Shown: one piece after another, positions 10,529 through 20,642 of the stretch
Layout of the letters: each line of letters opens with the position of its first letter
Position numbering within the stretch: position 1 is the stretch's first letter
NCBI GenBank assembly: GCA_963971425.1
Contig: OZ020521.1
Span: 1,490,501-1,554,500, forward strand
Source of the DNA: Bryoerythrophyllum caledonicum
Lineage: Eukaryota; Streptophyta; Bryopsida; Pottiales; Pottiaceae
Length of the DNA: 64,000 nt
Direction of reading: 5' to 3'
The notes under the pieces: generated by a model
Told to the model about the DNA's origin: nothing
Databases searched by the model: none
What the model saw: the letters and a program-made list of their open reading frames with translations, nothing else
Translations under genes and position numbers: made by a program

Positions 10529-13500
10529 ATGGCTTCAAGTGAAGGAGAGGGGCTGCGGCTTGTGGATAAGTTCAATGGAGACAACTTCAGCCTATGGAAG
10601 TTCAAGATGGAGATGATCCTCTCCGCCAAGGACCTATGGGACATCGTGGATCAAACGGAGCTTCCCCCACCACCCACGGCCGATGAGAAGGACAAGAAAG
10701 ACTATGAGCGGCGTTGCAAGCGTGCCTTTGCGGTGATTGCCACCAACTTGGTGGACAAGGAGATGGCGCACATCAAGGCTTGCAAAGGACCAGCGGAAGC
10801 GTGGACCACGTTGTGCAACATACACGAGACCAAGAGCCTCTCCAACATCTTGTTTTTGAGAAGGAAGTTCTTCACGGTGAAGATGGAGGAAGGCGGCGAC
10901 ATGTTGGATCACATCAACAAGGTAAAGTCCCTTGCGGACCAGCTCACTTGTTTAGATGTGCCCGTGAAAGACGAAGATGTTGTTATGACTTTGCTTGAAA
11001 GCCTTCCACCATCGTACGAGCACTTGATCACGGCCTTGGAGACGCGGCCTGTGAAGGAGCTCACCGTGGAGTTCATTACCGCACGACTTATGCATGAAGT
11101 GTCCAAGAGGAAGGAGAGGGAACCTCAAGGTGAAGATGCGGCAATGATCTCACGTCAAGACAAGAAGGGCAGCTCTAGCACAAGGCAAGAGGCGCGTACG
11201 TGCTACAAGTGTGGCAAACCGGGCCACATTGCTCGCAATTGTTGGAGCAACAAGGAAGTGGCCAACAATGCAAGAGATGAGGTAAGCCACAATGACTTTG
11301 TGTTTGTGGCCAATGGCGGGGCAGCCAACACCTCCATCAACAATTGGATTGTTGATTCGGGGGCCACACAACACATGACACCCCACAAGCATGCCTTTGA
11401 CACGTATGAGTCCATTTCGGGGCGCAACGTGTTTATGGGAGACAACGGCGTGGTGGAGGTGGTGGGCAAGGGTTCCATCGTGGTGGAGAGCAACGTGGAG
11501 GGCCAGCGGAGGCGCATCGTGGTGCACGACGTGCTCCATGTACCCAAGTTGCATGCCAACTTGCTATCGGTGAGCAAGCTCGTATCAAGAGGGTTGGTGG
11601 TGCAATTCAACACCAAAGGATGTGCGGTGCGCTCTTGTGAAGGTAATTTGATTGCCACATCTTCAATGGAGGCCAACTTGTATCGATTGGAGCTCAAGGT
11701 GGTGAGTGGGGCTGATGTGGGTTGCCTAGCACACACATCGACCAACGGGCCACTCATGGAGCTTTGGCATAGAAGGATGGGCCATCTCAATGCGAAGGGA
11801 GTCAAGGCGTTGCAAGGCATGGCAAACGGCATGGACCTAGGCAAGGCTCCATCCAATGTGGTGCCATTTGCTTGTGAAGGGTGCATTGAAGGCAAGCTTG
11901 CAAGGCAGCCCTTCCCTACCGATGGTGCGGAGCGTGCCACCAAGGTGTTAGAGCTGGTCCATTCGGACGTGTGCGGGCCGATGAAGACGACATCTTTTGG
12001 AGGAGCAAGGTACTTCCTCACCTTTATTGATGACTTTTCAAGGAAGGTGTGGGTGTATGTGCTCAAGTGCAAGAGTGAGGTGCTACCACGCTTCAAGGAG
12101 TGGAAGAGCTTGGTTGAGAAGCAATCGGAGCACAAGGTGAAGGTATTGCGCTCCGACAATGGCGGCGAGTACACGGGCAAGGCATTCGATGAGTTCTTGC
12201 GCAAGCATGGCATTGCGAGGAACACATCAGCCCCCTACACTCCACAACAAAATGGTGTTGCGGAGCGTGCAAACCGCACCATTGTGGAGATGGCGCGGTC
12301 CATGTTGTATGCCCAAGAGCTTGGGCGTGAGTTTTGGGCTGAGGCGGTGTGTACCGCGGTGTACACACGCAACCGGTGCCCTAGTAGGGCTCTCCAAGGT
12401 ATGACGCCCGAAGAAGCATGGAGCGGTAAGCGTCCCACCATCTCCCACATGCGTGTCTTTGGTTGTGTGGCTTATGCAAAGGTGCCCGATGAGAGGAGGA
12501 CCAAGCTTGATGCTAAGGCCATCAAGTGCTTGTTCCTTGGATATTGTGAGGGCACGAAGGCGTATAGGCTGATTTGCATGGCAACGAAGAAGATAATCAA
12601 GAGCCCGGACGTGGAGTTCTTCGAAGACAAGGAGTCTTTGAAGGAGCATCCAAGTGGGAGTGTTGATGAAGGACCAGCCCTTGAGGTGGACGGCTCCTTC
12701 AAATCCGATGATGATGAAGAGTTTGAAGAAGAGCCAAAGCCTTTGGTGGTGCAACCAACCCTTTGTGGCCCTTCGGAGAGCTTTGTGGAGGGAGGGGAAG
12801 GCACCATTGATGAAGAGGTGGAGGGCCAGCCCAAGCATGGAGGGCAATTGGCTCCTATTCTTCGTGCGAGGACAAGGAGGGTTGCAAGGGAGGCTCCACC
12901 GCAGCCACCACCAAGGAAAGATGACAACGACACCACGGAGGCGTCTCGGTACTCGAGGAGGGTGCGCAAGCCACTTGGAGAGTGGTGGAAGAACCACATC
13001 TTGCCCCCACGTGATGTGGAGCGTGCAAACGTGGCTGCCATTGCGGAGCCTCACACCATGAGTGAGGCCATACACTCGCAAGATGCGAGCAAGTGGGAGC
13101 TAGCCATGCAAGAAGAGTATGACTCCTTGATGGCCAATGGAACGTGGGAATTGGCACCATTGCCTTCAAACCGCAAGTGTGTAGGGTGCAAGTGGGTCTT
13201 TCGAACGAAAAGGGATGCCAATGGTGACATCGTGAGGTACAAGGCAAGGCTCGTCGCAAAGGGCTTCTCACAAGTTGAAGGTGTGGACTTCAATGAGACC
13301 TTTGCTCCCGTTGCGAAGTTTAGCACCATTCGGTGCATGTTAGCGCTCGGGGCAGCCATGGACTTGGAGATCCATCAAATGGATGTGAAGACGGCCTTCT
13401 TGAATGGAGAGTTGGAGGAGGATGTGTACATGGACCAGCCACCGGGGTTTGTGCAAGAAGGCCAAGCCCACCTTGTGTGCAAGTTGAAGAAGAGCCTTTA

Positions 13501-14647
13501 TGGGCTCAAGCAATCTCCACGTGCTTGGTATGAGAGCTTCCATGCATTCTTCACAAGGGAGGGCTTCACAAGGAGCATGGCTGACCATTCATTGTACATC
13601 AAGCAAACAACGGACTACTTCATGGCGGTGGTCATCTACGTGGACGACGTGATCTTGTTGGTGAGTGGCATGTTGATGATGAGGAAGTTGAAGGGCAGCC
13701 TTGAAGAGGAGTATGACATGAGTGATCTAGGTGAGTTGCATTTCTTCTTGGGAGTTCACATTGAGAGAGATAGGGCAGCCCTCACCATCACCATGCACCA
13801 ACGGAGCTACATCGAGGGTGTGCTCCAACGCTTTGGCATGGAGGATTGCAAGCCCATTGGCACACCTTTGGATGCAAAGGTGCCATTGGTGAAGCTTGGC
13901 GATGAAGAGTTTCAAGAGCATGAGGAAGGTATGTTGGATATCCCCTACAAGGAGAGTGTGGGTTGTCTAATGTATGCAATGGTAGCCACAAGGGCTGACC
14001 TTGCATTTGCGGTAAGCGTGGTGTCTCAATTCATGTCCAAGCCCGGTCCTATGCATTGGGCAGCGGTGAAGAGGATCATGAGGTACTTGAAGGGCACCAT
14101 GGAGATGAAGTTGACTCTTGGAGGCAAAGACATCAAACTTCAAGGATATTGCGATGCGGATTGGGGAGGCGATGCAAACACAAGGAAGTCCACGACGGGC
14201 TATGTCTTCTTCCTTGGAGTGGGCGCCATATCGTGGAATAGCAAGCGCCAACCAACGGTGGCTCTATCAACCACAGAAGCGGAGTACATGGCGGCGAGCC
14301 AATCCGCCAAGGAGGCCATTTGGCTAAGGCAATTGATGGCTGATGTAGGGTATGTGCAATGGGAGGCAACCACCATCATGTGCGACAACCAAGGTTGCAT
14401 TGCACTCGCGAAGAACCCCAAGCACCACTCACGAACGAAGCACATAGATGTGCAACACCATTTCATTCGAGAGAAGATTGAAGATGAGGTAATTGAGTTG
14501 CGGTATTGCCCCACGGAGCACATGGTGGCTGATGTGCTCACAAAGGCACTTGGAAGAGAGCGACATGTGATGATGAGCAAGGCAATGCGCTTAGAGTCCA
14601 AGGACACCTCGCTAAGTGGGAGTGTTGAGTATAGAGTGCTAAACTAG
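10529..14647 (+). CDS. gag-pol polyprotein of element A (Ty1/copia)
   Basis: One 1372-residue frame. Gag (UBN2-like) about 1-220; CCHC knuckle CYKCGKPGHIARNC about 224-237; protease with DSGAT about 275; GAG-pre-integrase with LWHRRMGHLN; integrase core with HSDVCGP, FIDDFSR, DNGGEY and NGVAERANR (about 480-580); reverse transcriptase with TAFLNGEL and YVDDV (about 1036); RNase H with YCDADWGG (about 1207) to the end. The order gag-PR-IN-RT-RH defines Ty1/copia. The ATG at 10529 (MASSEGEG) is taken as start; eight further upstream codons are open but begin with GTG. The stop lies 25 bp inside the 3' LTR. The frame looks whole. Confidence 0.95.
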   Translation: MASSEGEGLRLVDKFNGDNFSLWKFKMEMILSAKDLWDIVDQTELPPPPTADEKDKKDYERRCKRAFAVIATNLVDKEMAHIKACKGPAEAWTTLCNIHETKSLSNILFLRRKFFTVKMEEGGDMLDHINKVKSLADQLTCLDVPVKDEDVVMTLLESLPPSYEHLITALETRPVKELTVEFITARLMHEVSKRKEREPQGEDAAMISRQDKKGSSSTRQEARTCYKCGKPGHIARNCWSNKEVANNARDEVSHNDFVFVANGGAANTSINNWIVDSGATQHMTPHKHAFDTYESISGRNVFMGDNGVVEVVGKGSIVVESNVEGQRRRIVVHDVLHVPKLHANLLSVSKLVSRGLVVQFNTKGCAVRSCEGNLIATSSMEANLYRLELKVVSGADVGCLAHTSTNGPLMELWHRRMGHLNAKGVKALQGMANGMDLGKAPSNVVPFACEGCIEGKLARQPFPTDGAERATKVLELVHSDVCGPMKTTSFGGARYFLTFIDDFSRKVWVYVLKCKSEVLPRFKEWKSLVEKQSEHKVKVLRSDNGGEYTGKAFDEFLRKHGIARNTSAPYTPQQNGVAERANRTIVEMARSMLYAQELGREFWAEAVCTAVYTRNRCPSRALQGMTPEEAWSGKRPTISHMRVFGCVAYAKVPDERRTKLDAKAIKCLFLGYCEGTKAYRLICMATKKIIKSPDVEFFEDKESLKEHPSGSVDEGPALEVDGSFKSDDDEEFEEEPKPLVVQPTLCGPSESFVEGGEGTIDEEVEGQPKHGGQLAPILRARTRRVAREAPPQPPPRKDDNDTTEASRYSRRVRKPLGEWWKNHILPPRDVERANVAAIAEPHTMSEAIHSQDASKWELAMQEEYDSLMANGTWELAPLPSNRKCVGCKWVFRTKRDANGDIVRYKARLVAKGFSQVEGVDFNETFAPVAKFSTIRCMLALGAAMDLEIHQMDVKTAFLNGELEEDVYMDQPPGFVQEGQAHLVCKLKKSLYGLKQSPRAWYESFHAFFTREGFTRSMADHSLYIKQTTDYFMAVVIYVDDVILLVSGMLMMRKLKGSLEEEYDMSDLGELHFFLGVHIERDRAALTITMHQRSYIEGVLQRFGMEDCKPIGTPLDAKVPLVKLGDEEFQEHEEGMLDIPYKESVGCLMYAMVATRADLAFAVSVVSQFMSKPGPMHWAAVKRIMRYLKGTMEMKLTLGGKDIKLQGYCDADWGGDANTRKSTTGYVFFLGVGAISWNSKRQPTVALSTTEAEYMAASQSAKEAIWLRQLMADVGYVQWEATTIMCDNQGCIALAKNPKHHSRTKHIDVQHHFIREKIEDEVIELRYCPTEHMVADVLTKALGRERHVMMSKAMRLESKDTSLSGSVEYRVLN

Positions 14648-14857
14648 TATAGAAAGGTAGGACCAGCCCTACCTTAGAAGATAAGAAGTAGAAAAGGGTA
14701 GCTTGGTGTCATTGTCCCATAAGGATTACAATCAAGGGCTGATGTATTCCATTGATAAGAAGAGCATGGGAAGTGGGAGAATTCACCTCTCTCATTGCAA
14801 GCTTTACCACCAACTTGTTCATTCTTCATTCTCTTCCTTTCATTTCATTCTTCAATA
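14623..14857 (+). repeat. 3' LTR of element A (235 bp)
   Basis: Reads as identical to the 5' LTR; it also supplies the last codons and the stop of gag-pol. Confidence 0.95.
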
Positions 14858-15240
14858 ATGCTCACCCCATAATCGTGTGTGCGCGCCCTCAGACGCCACA
14901 TGCTCAGCTTGGATTGGCACGCGCCCGCCCTGATTAAGTATGCGCTGGGCCCGGATCGGCACGCGCATATCCTAGTTAAGTATGCGCCCGGCCAGAGGCC
15001 ACGCGCGCACCCTCTTTATCCACGCGATTTACCGCCCGATATACGCATGTGGCTCCTAAATTCCACGCGCCCGACCTCTATTTGTATGCGCGTAGCCTTC
15101 AAATTCCACACGCCCAATCCCTATTTGTACGCGCCCGACCGTTAGACATACGCCTTCGGGCCTCGAGCAAATGCACATGGTCCTTCTACAGCATGCGCTC
15201 AATCTTCTATGCCACGCGAGCGCCCGCCCGCTAGTAGAAA
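14858..15240. repeat. 21-bp GC-rich minisatellite, main part
   Basis: About 18 successive units of 19-22 bp, mostly exactly 21, each starting ACGCG or ATGCG. The rough consensus is ACGCGCCCGACCTCTATTTG plus one T. Because 21 is a multiple of three, long open frames appear by chance (for example 14879-15145). Confidence 0.75.
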
Positions 15241-15515
15241 CGCAAGGGTCGTAATCGATCCATCTTACATTACTCCACTTGGAAATTGTGGCCTTCAACT
15301 GTATTTTTAAGGAGGCTGACTGCGCAATCTTTGAATGGAGCTCCAGAGTTGCATACTATCAACGTAGTGAACCACCTTGGTTTAGGGTTTGAATTAATTA
15401 ATATCTCTAACTTTGAATATTTTGAAATCCTATGTGGTAATTTTCTTTTGCTTTTTTTGAGCTAGAGCTTAGCATAGTTTCAAGATATTTTGGTAGATAT
15501 TTAGAATTTCCACAG

Positions 15516-15873
15516 ATTAGGAAGTGAGAGTGAACAGGAAGCCCAACAGCAGTCACCGATGACAAGCGCGCAGAAGAAGTGGAAGAAAGACAAGAATAGG
15601 CCAAGGTACAAGAAACTCCAAAAGAAGCGGATGCTCGTATTTAACAATCCAACGAACGTTGCATTCCAGTGTTGGGAAGATGAGCCATCGCCGTGGTCTT
15701 TCATCACTTGCAAAGATTACGTAGAGTGGTTCTACTGGTCAAAATTGTTTGCTCCACATTTCCATATGATAATTCGTTCCACGAATAAGTCGAATTTGAA
15801 GTATTGCTCAAACGACGAGTTTCAAACTCGTGCCTTCCAAGCGCACCAATTGGCAATACTTATACGAGCTTGA
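15516..15873 (+). CDS. unassigned exon-like open frame
   Basis: After a plausible acceptor (TTTCCACAG ending at 15515) the frame is open for 119 codons to a TGA at 15871-15873. It is Ser/Glu/Gln-rich first, then strongly basic (KKWKKDKNRPRYKKLQKKR), then aromatic-rich (DYVEWFYWSKLFAPHFHMI). An internal ATG is at 15559. No family is recognised. It may be the last exon of a host gene whose upstream exons are lost or displaced by element A and the minisatellite, or a chance frame. 15241-15515 holds nothing else recognisable. Confidence 0.3.
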
Positions 15874-15935
15874 ATTCATGTCCCGCAATGATTGTCCCGT
15901 CTATCTTGCCCGCATGGTATATGTAGAGGTCATTC

Positions 15936-16006
15936 TAATTGATGTTAGAAGAACTAGGGAGATAGTTGCACAAGGGAGAATACACACACAAGGTAGCCCA
16001 AACAAT
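15936..16006 (-). repeat. family-2 copia LTR fragment
   Basis: About 70 bp resemble the plus-strand left end of inverted family-2 LTRs (GATAGTTGCACAAG, ACACACAAGGTAG). It abuts element E. Confidence 0.55.
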
Positions 16007-16230
16007 TAAGTGTTAACTAGTGTAGGAAGGTAGGACCAGCCCTACCTTAGAAGATGAGAAGTAAAAAATGGTAGCTTGGTGTCATTGTCCCATAAGGATT
16101 ACAATCAAGGGCTGATGTATTCCATTGATAAGAAGAGCATGGGAAGTGGGAGAATTCACCTCTCTCATTGCAAGCATTACCACCAACTTGTTCATTCTTC
16201 ATTGTCTTCCTTTCATTTCATTCTTCAATA
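16007..16230 (+). repeat. 5' LTR of element E
   Basis: Family-1 LTR, diverged from A and missing a few bases at its start; it ends TTCTTCAATA just before the primer site. Confidence 0.85.
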
Positions 16231-16840
16231 GGTTATGGGCCCACGAACGTGAGTTGTGAAGGATGGGAGGGCTGATCTAGTTGGAGCAAGCTTGGAGCAC
16301 CTTGAGAGAGCCGGATTGCTCAACAACGTGCCTTGGTGAGTGTTTGATTGTTGTTGTGTTGTTGAGAGATCGTTTGGGTTGATTTGAGGCTCCTTGGAGC
16401 AACTAGGGTTTCATGTGTCTTGATTTATGGTTAGGTCAGCACATTTGACCTTGGGATGGTGCTCTTGATGTTTGGAGTGCCCATTTGAATGCATTGGAGT
16501 GCATGGTGTTGCACTAGCATCTAAACTAGTGAGTTTAATGGATGTGCACTTGAAGAGGGGCTGATGTGGACTAGAGGTGCCAAGGTGAGTGCCTAGGGTT
16601 GTATGTAGCACTAGAGGTGCTGATTTGAGTGTTTAGAGTGGTCATTTATCCTAGAGGTGCTAAAGTAAGTGCTTAGGGTTGCAAGTGACACTAGAAGGGC
16701 TGGTTTGTACTTGCAAGTGCATTTGGTATTGTGTTTTGGGTGCATTGGAGTTGCGTGGGTCTTGTGAAGAGGGCTGAAGTGTTTGGAGTGAGTGGGGGCT
16801 ACTCCACTCGCAAGCTATGGCCTCAAGTGAAGGAGAGGGG

Positions 16841-17075
16841 TATTGAAGAATGAAATGAAAGGAAGACAATGAAGAATGAAGAGATTGGTGGTAAAGCTTG
16901 CAATGAGAGAGGTGAATTCTCCCACTTCCCATGCTCTTCTTATCAATGGAATACATCAGCCCTTGATTGTAATCCTTATGGGACAATGACACCAAGCTAC
17001 CCTTTTCTACTTCTTATCTTCTAAGGTAGGGCTGGTCCTACCTTTCTATACTAGTTTAGCACTCTATACTCAACA
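16841..17075 (-). repeat. 3' LTR of element D
   Basis: 235 bp, TATTGAAGAATG...ATACTCAACA on the plus strand; two differences from 32501-32735. Confidence 0.93.
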
Positions 17076-17925
17076 CTCCCACTTAGCGAGGTGTCCTTGG
17101 ACTCTAAGCGCATTGCCTTGCTCAACATCACATGTCGCTCTCTTCTAAGTGCCTTTGTGAGCACATCAGCCACCATGTGCTCCGTGGGGCAATACCGCAA
17201 CTCAATTACCTCATCTTCAATCTTCTCTCGAATGAAATGGTGTTGCACATCTATGTGCTTCGTTCGTGAGTGGTGCTTGGGGTTCTTCGCGAGTGCAATG
17301 CAACCTTGGTTGTCGCACATGATGGTGGTTGCCTCCCCTTGCACACACCCTACATCAGCCATCAATTGCCTTAGCCAAATGGCCTCCTTGGCGGATTGGC
17401 TCGCCGCCATGTACTTCGCTTCCGTGGTGGATAGAGCAACCGTTGGTTGGCGCTTGCTATTCCACGATATGGCGCCCACTCCAAGGAAGAAGACATAGCC
17501 CGTCGTGGACTTTCTTGTGCTTGCATCGCCTCCCCAATCCGCATCGCAATATCCTTGAAGTTTGATGTCTTTGCCTCCAAGAGTCAACTTCATCTCCATG
17601 GTGCCCTTCAAGTACCTCATGATCCTCTTCACCGCTGCCCAATGCATAGGACCGGGCTTGGACATGAATTGAGACACCACGCTTACCGCAAATGCAAGGT
17701 CAGCCCTTGTGGCTACCATTGCATACACTAGACAACCCACACTCTCCTTGTAGGGGATATCCAACATACCTTCCTCATGCTCTTGAAACTCTTCATCGCC
17801 AAGCTTCACCAATGGCGCCTTTGCATCCAAAGGTGTGCCAATGGGCTTGCAATCCTCCATGCCAAAGCGTTGGAGCACACCCTCGATGTAACTCCGTTGG
17901 TGCATGGTGATGGTGAGGGCTGCCC
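17051..17925 (-). pseudogene. element D pol, C-terminal piece (RT end and RNase H)
   Basis: Minus strand: HQRSYIEGVLQRFGMEDC at the start and YCDADWGGDASTRKST of RNase H further on, closing with the family-1 ending that runs into the LTR. It is separated from the rest of D by element C. Confidence 0.9.
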
Positions 17926-17930
17926 TATCC

Positions 17931-18347
17931 TATTGAAGTAAATAGAAGAAGAGAGATGGTTGCACTAGCAAAGATACACACAAGGTAGTACAAACAATGC
18001 TTGGAATGAGATGTTTGCCTTCTGTCGAAGGCCTTTACTTATACCATTGCACAAGACACATTCCTAGTGCCTTCTCATGCAACTTCCATGTCTTTACAAC
18101 CTACATGGGCGTCATGGCCGCCCAAAGACTTTTGCCCCCACCCACTTGACTTTCATGCCCCTACTTTGACTTGGCTAAGTCAACACAAGTGGGCTGGTCC
18201 TTCTCCTTTGACTTTGCCTTGCCCATGTGCAACATGTGCCAATACACCTCTCTCCATTTTCTCCCATTTTACTCCCGCCCTTTCATTCTACCTCAATACA
18301 ACTATTTACAATGCCGTAATAACTACGAGCAACACTATACTCCAACA
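17931..18347 (-). repeat. 3' LTR of element C (417 bp)
   Basis: TATTGAAGTAAATAG...ACTCCAACA on the plus strand; two differences from the copy at 28273-28689. The purine tract (CTCCCACTTTGCGAG on the plus strand) adjoins at 18348. Confidence 0.94.
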
Positions 18348-19819
18348 CTCCCACTTTGCGAGTTGTTACCTTCTCGCAATCCCATCGCCTTCACCAATCG
18401 TTGATGCCGCTCCTTCGCAAGTGCCTTCGTCAACACATCCGCCACCATGTCTTCCGTTGGACAATACTTCAAACAAATCTCACCACTCTCTAACTTCTCA
18501 CGAATGAAGTGGTGTTGCACATCAATGTGCTTCGTACGTGAGTGGTGTGTGGGATTCTTTGCAAGAGCAATGCACCCTTGATTGTCGCACATGATCGTCG
18601 TTGCTCCTTCTTGAACAAACCCTACATCATCCAATAGCTTGCGAAGCCAAATGGCCTCCTTCGTGCTTTGGCTAGTGGCCATGTACTCCGCCTCCGTTGT
18701 GGACAAGGCAATGGTGGGTTGCCTCTTGCAATTCCATGAGATTGCACCAACTCCAACAAAGAACACATACCCTGTTGACGATCGCCGTTCATTCACATCT
18801 CCCGCCCAATCCGCATCGCAATACCCACTCAAGGTGATGTTGTCACCGCCAAGGCACAACTTGAAGTCCAAGGTACCTTGCAAGTACCGCATGATGCGCT
18901 TCACCGCACTCCAGTGTGCCGGACCGGCCCTTGACATGAATTGGCTCACCAAACTCACCGCAAATGCAAGGTCCGCCCTTGTGCCTACCATCGCATACAT
19001 CAAAGACCCAACTCCGCCTTTATATGGTACGCCTTCCATCTCACCTTGAATGGCCTCAAACTCTTCTTCCGAGAGCTTTAACAACTTGACATTTACGTCA
19101 AGTGGGGTACCAATGGGCTTGCATTCTTCCATGTTGAATCGCTTGAGTACCTCTTCAATGTACTTCCGTTGGCTCATAGTGATGGTGCGTGCCTTGCGAT
19201 CCCTCTCGAATTCCACTCCAATACAGTACCTCAACTCTCCAAGGTCGCTCATCTCAAACTCCTTCTTGAGTTTGGCCTTGAGCCACGCCAACATTGCCAT
19301 AAGGCTAGCCAAGATGATCAAATCATCCACATAGATGAGTACTATCAACAAATACTCACTTGTTTGCTTGATATACAACGAGTGATCCGCTTGGCTTCTT
19401 GTGAAGCCTTCTTTGGTGAAGAAGGAGTCGATTCGTTGATACCATGCCCTTGGTGATTGCTTGAGTCCGTACAACGACTTCTTGAGCTTGCACACAAGAT
19501 GCTCAAAGCCTTCTTGTGCGAAACCATGGGGTTGCTCCATGTAGATCTCCTCCACCAACTCACCATTCAAGAACGCCGTCTTCACATCCATTTGATGGAT
19601 CTCCATGTCCAAAGCCGCTCCAAGTGCAAGAATGCACCGAATTGTGGTGAATTTGGCAACGGGCGCAAAGGTCTCAAGGAAGTCAACACCTTCCACTTGA
19701 GAGTATCCTTTCGCCACCAATCTTGCCTTGTGGCGCACAACTTCGCCCGAAGCATCCTTCTTCGTGCGAAATACCCACTTGCACCCAATTCGCTTGCGAT
19801 CCTTTGGAAGGGGAGCCAA
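18335..19819 (-). pseudogene. element C pol, RT and RNase H piece
   Basis: 494 codons on the minus strand: CKWVFRTKKDASGE, TAFLNGEL, YVDDLIILA, then RNase H with YCDADWAGD and STTEAEYMA. The end lies inside the 3' LTR. It is separated from the N-terminal part of C by element B. Confidence 0.92.
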
Positions 19820-19822
19820 TTC

Positions 19823-20057
19823 TGTTGAGTATAGAGTGCTAAACTAGTATAGAAAGGTAGGACCAGCCCTACCTTAGAAGATAAGAAGTAGAAAAGGGTA
19901 GCTTGGTGTCATTGTCCCATAAGGATTACAATCAAGGGCTGATGTATTCCATTGATAAGAAGAGCATGGGAAGTGGGAGAATTCACCTCTCTCATTGCAA
20001 GCTTTACCACCAACTTGTTCATTCTTCATTCTCTTCCTTTCATTTCATTCTTCAATA
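19823..20057 (+). repeat. 5' LTR of element B
   Basis: 235 bp, reads as identical to both LTRs of A and to B's own 3' LTR. Confidence 0.95.
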
Positions 20058-20071
20058 GGTTATGGGCCCAC
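20058..20071 (+). promoter_or_regulatory. primer-binding site of element B, half-tRNA type
   Basis: GGTTATGGGCCCAC right after the LTR, as in element A. Confidence 0.8.
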
Positions 20072-20642
20072 GAACGTGAGTTGCGAAGGAGGGGAGGGCT
20101 GATCTACTTGGAGCTAGCTTGGAGCACCTTGGGAGAGCCGGATTGCTCAACATTGTGCCTTGGTGAGTGTTTGCTTGTTGTTGTGTTGTTGAGAGGTCGT
20201 TTGGGTGGATTTGAGGCTCATTGGAGCACCTAGGGTTTCATGTGTCTTGATTTAGGGTTAGGTCAGCACATTTGACCTTGGGATTGTGCTCTTGATGTTT
20301 GGAGTGCCCATTTGAGTGCATTAGAGTGCATGGTGTTGCACTAGTGTCTAAACTAGTGAGTTTAGTGGATGTGCACTTGAAGAGGGGCTGATGTGGACTA
20401 GAGGTGCCAAGGTGAGTGCCTAGGGTCGTGTGTAGCACTAGAGGTGCTGATTTGAGTGTTTAGAGTGGTCATTTACCCTAGAGGTGCTAAAGGGAGAGCT
20501 TAGGGTTGCAATCGACACTAGTAGGGCTCATTTGCACTTGCAAGTGCATTTCATGTAGTGTTTTGGTTACATTGGAGTGTTGTGGATCTTGTAAAGAGAG
20601 TTCAAGTGCTTGAAGTGAGTGGGAGGTACTCCACATCAAGCT

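Larger units (their letters stand above)
9709..14857 (+). mobile_element. Element A: Ty1/copia retrotransposon, looks whole (family 1)
   Basis: The element is 5149 bp, flanked by the 5-bp duplication ATGCT (9704-9708 and 14858-14862). It has two 235-bp LTRs that read as identical, with termini TGTTGA...TCAATA (an imperfect inverted pair). In order: LTR, primer site 9944-9957, a leader of about 570 bp with short tandem repeats, one gag-pol frame, purine tract AAGTGGGAG just before the 3' LTR. Identical LTRs mean a very recent insertion. It matches element B over its full length. Confidence 0.96.

Noticed and set aside
11203-12225. Long antisense open frame (340 codons) opposite copia integrase, repeated in B, D and N
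   Set aside because: A shadow of the conserved gag-pol frame on the other strand; it appears in each copy only because the coding strand is conserved and shows no domain.
14879-15145. 88-codon frame in the GC-rich array
   Set aside because: Open because the minisatellite period (21) is a multiple of three; no start context or family.
14858-15240. Regular repeats suggestive of a CRISPR array
   Set aside because: Units of 21 bp with no constant repeat and variable spacer pattern, in a plant nuclear context.
15936-16020. A complete family-2 LTR left of element E
   Set aside because: Only about 70 bp match; no second end or duplication was found.
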